In this document: positions 1 to 4,956 of the stretch, in pieces
Position numbering within the stretch: position 1 is the first letter of the stretch
How the letters are laid out: each line of letters begins with the position of its first letter
NCBI GenBank assembly: GCA_943914405.1
Contig: CALUBX010000326.1
Location: 1 to 5,040, forward strand
Reading direction: 5' to 3'
DNA length: 5,040 nucleotides
From: an uncultured Hyphomicrobiales bacterium
GTDB taxonomy: Bacteria > Pseudomonadota > Alphaproteobacteria > Rhizobiales > Rhizobiaceae
Translations under genes and position numbers: made by a program
The notes under the pieces: generated by a model
The model's input: only the letters and a program-made list of their open reading frames with translations
Databases searched by the model: none
What the model was told of the DNA's origin: nothing

Positions 1-682
1 CTGCAGGCCGCGGGTTCTCAAAGAGATGCGGCATAATCCGGATCGCGGCATTATGCGTCGCTTCATGGCTAAGCGTCGCGTAGTAGCTCGCGGCGTCCTT
101 GAACGTTTCGATTGGTGGCATCTGGATCATATCCAGTCCGGGAGCGTAAAACGCCTGGCCGCCACCATGGCGAATAACTGCGCCTGTATTTCGAAAGAAG
201 CGATCCGCCTGCTCGATCCGCTCGACCGGATGCTGAACCGGCGCCTGTGGGCGATAGTAATGGTCGGCAAGGCCATCGATCTGCTCGATATTGAAAACCG
301 AATAGGCCTTGAGAAAAGGAATTTCCCGATCAATCTCGCCACCTTTACCATCCGGCTCCGATTTGGTGAAGCGGCTGGCGAACACGACCGTCGATCCGGT
401 TTCGCCCTTTCGCACCGCTGCCCCGAGCTCGAGTGCCTGTTTGAAGGTCATCCACATCGGTGATGTGAAACCACGCGACATCTGTTCCGACCACAGAAGG
501 AGCACGTTCATGCCGGAATAGGGCTGTCCATTGTGGCGCAGCGGGCGGGTGACCCGCCCATGGGTATGCCCCGCATTCCACGGCTTCATCCAGGGGCGGA
601 CGCCAATTGCAAGCTCCTCGATGATCCGATCGGTGATACGCGCATAAATATCAGCGCGGTGGCTTTCGGTCTTTCTGCTCAT
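1..682 (-). CDS. ardC: ArdC-like antirestriction / ssDNA-binding zincin, partial, apparently disrupted at the zinc motif
   Basis: The first 227 codons of a minus-strand gene that leaves the window at base 1. Residues 1-130 match the ArdC N-terminal (DUF1738) pattern: YARITDRIIEEL (13-24), RPWMKPWNAG (29-38), RPLRHNGQPYSGMNVLLLW (46-64), SPMWMTFKQALELGAAVRKG (74-93), then IPFLKAYSVFNIEQIDGL (121-138). Residues 168-210 have the usual GAVIRHGGGQAFYAPG, MIQMPP and SYYATLSHEATH; HEATH (206-210) is the zinc-binding HEXXH of the zincin half. ArdC proteins protect incoming plasmid DNA from restriction and the N-terminal domain binds single-stranded DNA. The ATG at 682 has a GGAG Shine-Dalgarno (691-694) seven bases upstream. 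In the family HEATH is normally followed by W-T and an R-L-N/A segment; here it is followed by NAAIRIMPHLFENPRPA, which I do not recognise. The switch coincides with repeats at 28-54, so the gene may be cut by an insertion. Family assignment is secure from the sequence; the disruption is an inference because only 17 residues follow. Confidence 0.88.
   Translation of the reverse strand, partial: MSRKTESHRADIYARITDRIIEELAIGVRPWMKPWNAGHTHGRVTRPLRHNGQPYSGMNVLLLWSEQMSRGFTSPMWMTFKQALELGAAVRKGETGSTVVFASRFTKSEPDGKGGEIDREIPFLKAYSVFNIEQIDGLADHYYRPQAPVQHPVERIEQADRFFRNTGAVIRHGGGQAFYAPGLDMIQMPPIETFKDAASYYATLSHEATHNAAIRIMPHLFENPRPA
28..54. repeat. Paired ATTATGCCGC-like repeats at the ArdC break point (possible tyrosine-recombinase site)
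   Basis: GCGGCATAAT (28-37) and GCGGCATTAT (45-54) are direct repeats with one mismatch in ten, 17 bp apart. The same bases include an inverted pair, GCATAAT (31-37) and ATTATGC (50-56). They lie exactly where the ArdC homology stops (the last family-like codon is 53-55). Half-sites containing ATAA/TTAT are a feature of Xer-type (dif-like) tyrosine recombinase sites, but the spacer here is longer than the 6-8 bp of a dif core. A terminus of an element that carries its own tyrosine recombinases, such as a recombinase-in-trio (RIT) element, is a possibility. The repeats are seen directly; the function is inferred. Confidence 0.35.
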
Positions 683-910
683 TTCTTTTCTCCACGTCAT
701 GGGAGCCGCGCCAATCGCGGCCGTCCGCGGCGGCCAGGAGCAGGAGCCCATGAGCCGGCTGAAGGCACCGGAACGGCCGAAACAGCGTGGAGGACGGCAA
801 AGCCGTTGCCTGTGGCTTTCGGCTCCTGCAGGTGAGACGGCGGGGACGGGCCGCAACGGCCCGATCACCAACACCTTGATTCCCTTCTTCTGCCCGCGGT
901 GTCCGCAAAC
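683..910 (-). other. Structured leader/promoter region of the ArdC-like gene
   Basis: No credible ORF lies here on either strand. Because a terminator (911-937) ends the transcript from upstream, the promoter for the ArdC-like gene should lie in this stretch, but I cannot find convincing -35/-10 boxes. The region is rich in small inverted repeats: TCATGGG (697-703) with CCCATGA (747-753), enclosing GCCGCG (705-710) with CGCGGC (716-721); ACGGC (794-798) with GCCGT (802-806), competing with AAAGCC (799-804) and GGCTTT (814-819); and GGGCCG (848-853) with CGGCCC (857-862). The first structure ends three bases upstream of the ArdC Shine-Dalgarno. Confidence 0.4.
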
Positions 911-937
911 GGAAAAGGCCGGCCCACGGGGCCGGCC
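911..937 (-). terminator. Intrinsic terminator of the 195-residue gene
   Basis: A perfect 9-bp stem, GGCCGGCCC (917-925) with GGGCCGGCC (929-937), closes a 3-base loop. Read on the minus strand it is followed at once by TTTTCC (916-911). It starts 46 bases after the stop codon at 984. The U-run is on the correct side for minus-strand transcripts only. It separates the 195-residue gene from the ArdC-like gene. Confidence 0.85.
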
Positions 938-983
938 AGCCCGAGATGGCGAAACAGGCGGGGCGAACCCCGCCCAAGCGGTA

Positions 984-1571
984 TCAGTCGAAGGCCGACA
1001 TCTGAACTTCGGCGGCCTTGCGGTCTATCGAATGGCCGGGATTTTCGACTGGACGATCGAACGGCTTCCAGGTCTCGCCTACGGTCTTTTTGTAGGCAGC
1101 GACGGCACCCTCGGCAGCCATTCGAAGAGCATGGGATTGGATACCCATGTCTGCTGCGAATTCCCGCTTTCTGTGGGCGGCGCTGTCATAGCCGACGGGT
1201 CCATCGAGATCCTCGTCGCGGACATCGTTTGCTGCCTTGGCTGTAGCGTCGCGCGCGTCGGTGACGGCTTTGCTGTAGAATTGTCCGGCTCCGTGCGCCG
1301 AGCCGACAAAGGCGCCGACGATACGCTGGAGGTGGATCTGCATGGCTCTTTCGCCAAGGCCTTCGCTAAGAGCTTCTGCCGTCTCGCAGATGAGGTGCTC
1401 GTGGAGATCGCGGATCCCGTCGCTGTCGACCATCGCGGTGCCAAAGCTCTCGGCAATCTTGAGTGCCTGGGCGCTGTCCGGGCATGTCAGCCGGACCATT
1501 TCGAGGGTAGCGCCTTTCCGGAGCTGGAGGACGCGGCCGGATTGGCGAGGGTTGCTTGCGGGTTTTGCCAT
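984..1571 (-). CDS. Conserved-looking hypothetical protein, 195 residues, function unknown
   Basis: I do not recognise a named family. The ATG at 1571 follows a strong AAAGGAAAG ribosome binding site, the ORF ends in TGA at 984, and an intrinsic terminator follows, so expression is likely. Codons are GC-rich at the third position, as in the ParB-like gene. The protein is soluble and mostly helical: no signal peptide or membrane segment is visible. It has a short basic N-terminus (residues 1-19), a segment ATLEMVRLTCPDSAQALKIA (21-40) with a single hydrophobic patch, and an alanine-rich helical middle (about 60-115). A mixed-charge stretch and YDSAAHRKREFAADMGIQ (128-145) follow, ending in a polar tail. 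I see no catalytic motif. It sits between the ParB-like and ArdC-like genes, which hints at a plasmid maintenance or establishment role, but that is guilt by association. The upstream inverted repeat suggests control at the leader. Confidence 0.85.
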   Translation of the reverse strand: MAKPASNPRQSGRVLQLRKGATLEMVRLTCPDSAQALKIAESFGTAMVDSDGIRDLHEHLICETAEALSEGLGERAMQIHLQRIVGAFVGSAHGAGQFYSKAVTDARDATAKAANDVRDEDLDGPVGYDSAAHRKREFAADMGIQSHALRMAAEGAVAAYKKTVGETWKPFDRPVENPGHSIDRKAAEVQMSAFD

Positions 1572-1709
1572 ATTCTTTCCTTTCGGTTCCGAAGTGGTTC
1601 CGGCCCCGTGCCGGCTTGCCCTTCGGTGCGGTCGACCCGAACCGGCGGAAGGCGGACGCTTCCAGGTCCGGGCCAGGCGAAGACAAGCGGAACCGATCTG
1701 CGGGTCAGC

Positions 1710-1723
1710 AGGGCATATGCCCT
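1710..1723. repeat. 14-bp perfect palindrome AGGGCATATGCCCT
   Basis: The palindrome lies inside the loop of the long inverted repeat. A symmetric 14-mer of this kind is the size of a dimeric repressor site, but there is only one copy in the window and no promoter is evident beside it. Function unknown. Confidence 0.4.
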
Positions 1724-1794
1724 CGCGCCGCCCGCGGGTCTGTTTTGCGAAGGATGACGGGCCCGGCCGCTCCGCGGCGCGACAGCGGCCTTGA

Positions 1795-1808
1795 AGCGGC
1801 CGGCCGCT
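1795..1808. repeat. 14-bp perfect palindrome AGCGGCCGGCCGCT
   Basis: The palindrome sits in a cluster of GCGGCC repeats (1765-1808), including AGCGGCC at 1784-1790 and again at 1795-1801. It can form a hairpin within the leader of the 195-residue gene. It may only reflect the very high local G+C. Confidence 0.35.
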
Positions 1809-1961
1809 GGTTCAGACCGCAGCAAAAACGAAGGGCAAGCCGGCACGGGTTCAGAACCGAACGGGCTCAAAGGACCGCCGGCCAAGCACGGGCCTGTTCT
1901 CGCCAATCCGGCTGCGATCACCATGTGATGTCTTTAGCACCTTCACACTTGTCCGCGCATT

Positions 1962-2177
1962 CTACCGGCCCCATTCGATAGCAATGGAGCCAGATCGGGC
2001 CATGCGTGTTTCGAAACCGCGCAGGATCCCGCTTTCGTCATAAGGTGCACCATCCGTCGAGACATGGTTCACGAAGCTCTTCCAGCGTCGGCCGTGTTTA
2101 GCGGCACAGGCTTGGAACGCTGCCTCTTGCTCGGTCGTCAATGGCAATCTTTTGCGCCAGACTGTCACCACCTGCAC
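1962..2177 (-). CDS. Possible small protein, 71 residues, unknown function
   Basis: The frame opens at GTG 2177 (a second GTG at 2168 is an alternative) and ends in TAG at 1962. The peptide reads like a real small protein: LPLTTEQEAAFQACAAKH (12-29), GRRWKSFVNHVSTDG (30-44), YDESGILRGFE (47-57). The arrangement of a helix, a GRxWKS turn and a C-terminal 'IL..F..R' segment resembles small plasmid-borne ORFs of about 70 residues in alphaproteobacteria, from memory only. Against it: no ATG, no visible ribosome binding site, and an N-terminus overlapping the remnant at 2098-2647 in another frame. It may itself be the last piece of that remnant after a frameshift. No function can be given. Confidence 0.35.
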   Translation of the reverse strand: MQVVTVWRKRLPLTTEQEAAFQACAAKHGRRWKSFVNHVSTDGAPYDESGILRGFETRMARSGSIAIEWGR

Positions 2178-2647
2178 AAATGCCGTCGCGCTCGGCGATC
2201 ATCCGCCTGAGCTCCGCGACGCCAGCGTCAAGGCAGGCTTGCGCTGAGGACGAAACCGGCGCCAGAATAGTGTTCGAGCGACCGGCGACGATCGGATCCC
2301 AGGCCGCTTCTCCGGTTCGCTGGTCGTGCGCATGACGTCAATCCCTGCACCGTCGGTTGAGTGCCGAGCGATGGTCGTTGCTCGGAAGCGCCGCTATCGC
2401 CGCATCGAGCCGCGCGCCTTTCTCGTGGGGGCATCGATTTCCAGCTGGCGTGCAGCAGTTAGCCCGGCAAGACTGTGCCGATACCGTTTGGGCAAGGCTC
2501 GCCATTGGGGGCGCCATGGCGGCAGCCGGTCTGGCGCCGTGCAAATTGCGGTAAAATCACCGTCTTCTGACGAGCGATCTGCCGGTCGATCAAATCAAGC
2601 TGTCTTTGAGTTTGCCGCAGTGCGCCTGCCTTCCTGGCACTTGTGAT
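2098..2647 (-). pseudogene. Possible decayed gene downstream of parB (protein-like pieces in several frames)
   Basis: Three pieces read like helical protein on the minus strand but lie in different frames or are split by stops. Piece 1 (2647-2459) contains RKAGALRQTQRQLDLIDRQI and has no start codon; an ATG at 2651 is one base out of frame with it. Piece 2 includes LAGLTAARQLEIDA in a second frame, and DAAIAALPSNDHRSALNRR in a third frame that ends in TGA at 2338. Piece 3 (2337-2098) continues that third frame past the TGA with LDAGVAELRRMIAERDGI and ends in TAA at 2098. A simple reading is one former gene, about 180 residues, broken by frameshifts and a stop. Sequencing errors could give the same picture, and chance frames in GC-rich DNA are not excluded. 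No family is recognised. Confidence 0.3.
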
Positions 2648-2697
2648 TCATTTGAAGGCGCGAACACGAATTTCTCCGGGTCTTCGCGGGGGTACAG

Positions 2698-2734
2698 CGC
2701 ATTCCGCCGCCAGGGTCCCCAGCGGCGGAATGCG
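2698..2734 (-). terminator. 13-bp perfect hairpin just after the parB stop, without a U-run
   Basis: CGCATTCCGCCGC (2698-2710) pairs fully with GCGGCGGAATGCG (2722-2734) around an 11-base loop. In minus-strand RNA the loop can tighten further through G-U and G-C pairs. It begins 22 bases past the parB stop codon at 2757. The bases after it on the minus strand (CTGTACCCCC) contain no U-run, so it is not a standard intrinsic terminator. It may stabilise the 3' end of the mRNA or act with another factor. Confidence 0.55.
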
Positions 2735-2756
2735 AATGCGGCGGAAAAGAAGACGC

Positions 2757-4481
2757 CTATTCGGCGGCGACGCCATAGGCGGTTTCGTGACCATCCAGAG
2801 TGTCGGCGTCGCCATCAAGGTCGCCCGGCGCCGTTTCGGTTTCTTCGCCGGTATTGGCTTCGCCGTCAACGAGATCGCCGTCGTCTGTCTCCGCGAGGTC
2901 GCTCTGTTCCCGGTGGCGCAAGAGATCCGCAACCTCCTTCGGTTCCGGCACGAACAAGGCCGAGGGATGGACGAAGACCGCATCGCCTGCGAAGTGGTCG
3001 ACGAGTGCCGCCCGCGTCTCGCGCACACGGGCGGCGGGCTGTATGCCGACCTTCTTGGCCGCTGTTTCGAGTGCCTCACGCGACAAGCATATGAGGAATT
3101 CCTCCATGCCCATATCCGCAAGGTACGCGTCCGCCCCGACCGCATCGCCTGCTATCTGCGAAACCACACCGCTGTTCGACATGCCGCGGCGGCAGGACAA
3201 TACATCAATCAGTGCAGCGCGTGCTGCAACACGGACCGTGTCCATGTCGAACAACAAACGCCCGTCGTCGGTAATGAGGCGAGCGGCGTGGCGGCCGAAC
3301 CGCGCACCCCCATGGAGGGCGCCACCTGAGCCGGAGTCGATGCGGACGTTTTGGGCGGCAAAGGCAAGGACGAGCAAGGCCATCAACATATCATCCTCGA
3401 TCGGTGCACGCGCAAGCGCGTCGTGAAGGGCATCAGTGCGGAAATCGCCAATCATGTCCTGGCCCTTTTGGGTCACATCGGGGCGCGCCTTGGCGGTTGC
3501 CCCAACTGCGCCCTGACCGTCACCCGCGATCGTCGTTTCGTCCTTGAGAGCCTTCGGTTCGGGCATCCGATAGTGGACGGTCTGCACCTTGCCATCACGG
3601 TCGAGGTAGAGGCCGGCAAGGTCACCCTTGCCCGGCTTGCCGTAGACACGTTCTGCTTTTTTCGGAAGCTCAGGCTGACCCCAGTTGTTTACCTCAACAA
3701 TAGAACCCTTTTTCGGAAGATTGGTCGTCATCCATTCCTGCTGGGCGCCAAGGAACGCCTCGACGTTCGTCGTGAAGCGGTTGTCCTGGTCGGCCGGTCC
3801 GAAGAGGTCATCAGCCCACTCGATGCCATAGGCTTGACGAAGATCGTCGCCGAAGCTCGCATCGCGAGCATACATGCGGGTCTTCGACAGGCCGTTAGCG
3901 ATTTGCCACCAGGACGCCGTCTCGCCCTTTTTCGGCTTGTTCGCCTTCCAGACTTCCTTTTGCTCATCGAGCGACGCGGCCGCGATCGTACGCAATTGCG
4001 GCTCGTTGGGCATGTCACCCTTAACCATCTGGTCCAGCATCGCCGGCAGGACGTTGGCGAGCAGGCGCAATTTGCGGATCTGACGAACAGGGAGGGCGAG
4101 GGCGACGGCAATCGCTTCTTCGGTCCACCCGAGTGCAACCAGCCGCTCGACGCCGCGCCATTGGTCAACCGGGTTCAACGGCTCGCGGGCAATGTTCTCG
4201 ACCATCGAGCGCATGGCGCCGTTGTCGTTGGCTGCGTCCTGCACGATAACCTCGATTTCATCGAGACCCGCAGCAATCGCGGCTTGCACGCGGCGGTGCC
4301 CCGCCTGGATGATATAGCCATTGCCGCCATCCACCTGCGGCGAGACCACCGGTGGCTGGATGATGCCGACGGCTTTCACCGTGGCCAGCAGCAGAGCGTC
4401 GGCCTGAGGGGAGGACTTGGTCTGTCGAGCGTCGTCGGTATTCCCATTCAGCCCACGCGGATCGATTTTGATGATTTCCAT
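2757..4481 (-). CDS. ParB/Spo0J-family DNA-binding protein with long C-terminal extension and acidic tail, 574 residues
   Basis: The N-terminal half carries the ParB hallmarks in order: GIIQPPVV (39-46, box I), GHRRVQA (61-67, the GxxRxxA CTP-binding box II) and ENIAREPLNPVDQ (95-107, the ENxxR box III). A KorB/ParB-type helix-turn-helix follows (LGWTEEAIAVALALPVRQIR, 117-136, then KLRLLANVLP). ParB proteins bind parS-like DNA and, with CTP, spread as clamps. Residues 180-345 are an unassigned middle with WW at 191-192. A helical segment rich in L and A follows (350-380), and the tail (about 525-566) is strongly acidic. At 574 residues it is much longer than typical chromosomal ParB (about 300). 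The ATG at 4481 is chosen because AAGGA (4490-4494) lies eight bases upstream and the homology starts there; the frame is open further upstream but without protein-like sequence. No ParA is in the window, so a role in partition, gene regulation or plasmid-specific functions is open. Confidence 0.92.
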   Translation of the reverse strand: MEIIKIDPRGLNGNTDDARQTKSSPQADALLLATVKAVGIIQPPVVSPQVDGGNGYIIQAGHRRVQAAIAAGLDEIEVIVQDAANDNGAMRSMVENIAREPLNPVDQWRGVERLVALGWTEEAIAVALALPVRQIRKLRLLANVLPAMLDQMVKGDMPNEPQLRTIAAASLDEQKEVWKANKPKKGETASWWQIANGLSKTRMYARDASFGDDLRQAYGIEWADDLFGPADQDNRFTTNVEAFLGAQQEWMTTNLPKKGSIVEVNNWGQPELPKKAERVYGKPGKGDLAGLYLDRDGKVQTVHYRMPEPKALKDETTIAGDGQGAVGATAKARPDVTQKGQDMIGDFRTDALHDALARAPIEDDMLMALLVLAFAAQNVRIDSGSGGALHGGARFGRHAARLITDDGRLLFDMDTVRVAARAALIDVLSCRRGMSNSGVVSQIAGDAVGADAYLADMGMEEFLICLSREALETAAKKVGIQPAARVRETRAALVDHFAGDAVFVHPSALFVPEPKEVADLLRHREQSDLAETDDGDLVDGEANTGEETETAPGDLDGDADTLDGHETAYGVAAE

Positions 4482-4489
4482 TGAAGCAT

Positions 4490-4549
4490 TCCTTTTCCGG
4501 GTGGAGCGACCCTTTGCCGCTCCTTCCTGTCTTCCTCTTTCTCGAAGAC
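4490..4549 (-). promoter_or_regulatory. Twin hairpins and ribosome binding site in front of parB
   Basis: On the minus strand two hairpins of identical geometry stand in tandem, each with a 6-bp stem and 9-base loop. The first pairs GTCTTC with GAAGAC (4549-4529, loop GAGAAAGAG). The second pairs GGAGCG with CGCTCC (4523-4503, loop GCAAAGGGT). They are five bases apart and both loops contain AAAGRG. The Shine-Dalgarno AAGGA (4494-4490) follows eight bases after the second. The pairings are seen directly. A role as a translational operator, perhaps for autoregulation, is inferred. Confidence 0.45.
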
Positions 4550-4890
4550 ATCTCCCGGACCGCGGGTCGGACGACGCGGTGCAATTGCGGCCGAGCAGCC
4601 CTGCCGCGATGCACAAGCGGGGCCGGAGCCCTGCGATGGGCAAGTGGCCGGGATGAGGAGGGCGCGATTGAGCGATAGCGGCAGCGCAAGACCGACCTGC
4701 GATCCATTTGCCCCCAACCCCTCCATTTATCTTTCAGCTTCCACCTCCTCTTATCCAGCAATCGGGTGGCGCCGGCGCGGCTCAACTGGTATGCGGTTGC
4801 GAACAACTGTCGAAGCAAGGCGTTATAGCCTCACACGGGGCCCTGACCGTAAGGCCGGCACGAGTTACGCCAGGCACGATAGGTAAATCT

Positions 4891-4931
4891 GTTCAGAAAG
4901 TTGTTATATATTTGCGCCGGGCTTTCTAAAT
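4891..4931 (+). promoter_or_regulatory. AT-rich probable promoter with flanking TTYAGAAAG dyad
   Basis: GTTCAGAAAG (4891-4900) and CTTTCTAAAT (4922-4931) are inverted copies matching at 8 of 10 positions. Their centres are 31 bp apart, about three helical turns. Between them lies TTGTTATATATTTG (4901-4914), the most AT-rich short run in the window, with TATATT (4907-4912) as a candidate -10. No clear -35 box stands 17 bp upstream. The dyad could be an operator or activator site for the gene starting at 4957. The position fits; the role is inferred. Confidence 0.35.
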
Positions 4932-4956
4932 CCGGCAACTACCGTAGAGTGAGACC

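Larger units (their letters stand above)
1582..1861 (-). repeat. Long inverted repeat in the leader of the 195-residue gene
   Basis: Bases 1605-1625 and 1829-1849 are a perfect 21-bp inverted repeat (core CCGGCTTGCCCTTCG, 1611-1625). Past an 11-base bulge (1594-1604) the pairing resumes between 1582-1593 and 1850-1861, 11 of 12 pairs. The one mismatch (1590 C against 1853 A) becomes a G-U wobble in minus-strand RNA but stays a C-A clash in plus-strand RNA, which fits a structure in the mRNA of the 195-residue gene. The right-hand side of that RNA hairpin ends where the AAAGGAAAG ribosome binding site begins. The about 200-base loop contains further palindromes. It could be a translational control leader; a DNA-level role (cruciform, recombination scar) is possible. 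Confidence 0.7.
1572..2756. other. 1.2-kb stretch between the 195-residue gene and parB with no confident gene
   Basis: This stretch holds a long inverted repeat (1582-1861), two 14-bp palindromes, a doubtful 71-residue ORF (1962-2177), a possible frameshifted gene remnant (2098-2647) and a hairpin after parB (2698-2734). The longer open frames on the plus strand and between 1487 and 1924 on the minus strand are rich in R, P, G and S and lack ribosome binding sites, so I read them as chance frames in GC-rich DNA. Bases 1862-1961 show nothing I can name; the promoter of the 195-residue gene may lie in or left of them. Confidence 0.6.
4482..4956. other. Divergent intergenic region between parB and the IetA-like gene
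   Basis: No credible gene is seen. On the minus strand this is the parB leader: it holds twin hairpins (4503-4549), a G-rich tract (4712-4729, purine-rich on the minus strand), an orphan AGGAGGTGG (4741-4749) with no start codon at the right distance, and TATAAC (4822-4827), which could be a -10 box but has no good -35. On the plus strand bases 4880-4935 are notably AT-rich against a GC-rich background and probably hold the promoter of the rightward gene. The base at which the two transcripts start cannot be fixed from the sequence. Confidence 0.5.

Noticed and set aside
28..56. Canonical Xer dif site
   Set aside because: The ATAA/TTAT half-sites are there, but the inner spacer is 14 bp rather than 6-8 bp and the outer arms do not match the dif consensus.
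699..1757. Plus-strand ORF of 352 residues
   Set aside because: It lies antisense to the 195-residue gene and runs through the terminator and leaders. The minus-strand gene has the ribosome binding site and the correctly oriented terminator.
3351..4484. Long plus-strand ORF of 377 residues opposite parB
   Set aside because: It is the antisense shadow of the ParB-like gene, whose motifs fix the coding strand.
4482..4643. N-terminal extension of the ParB-like protein to ATG 4643
   Set aside because: The added 54 residues are arginine-rich and not protein-like, while ATG 4481 has a good Shine-Dalgarno and starts the homologous region.
4448..4726. Minus-strand ORF of 92 residues overlapping the parB start
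   Set aside because: Composition is rich in P, R, S and G with no recognisable motif. The strong AGGAGGTGG upstream is 17 bases or more away from the ATG, too far to serve it.
4707..4752. G-quadruplex in the G-rich minus-strand tract
   Set aside because: There are too few runs of three or more G for a stable three-tier quadruplex.
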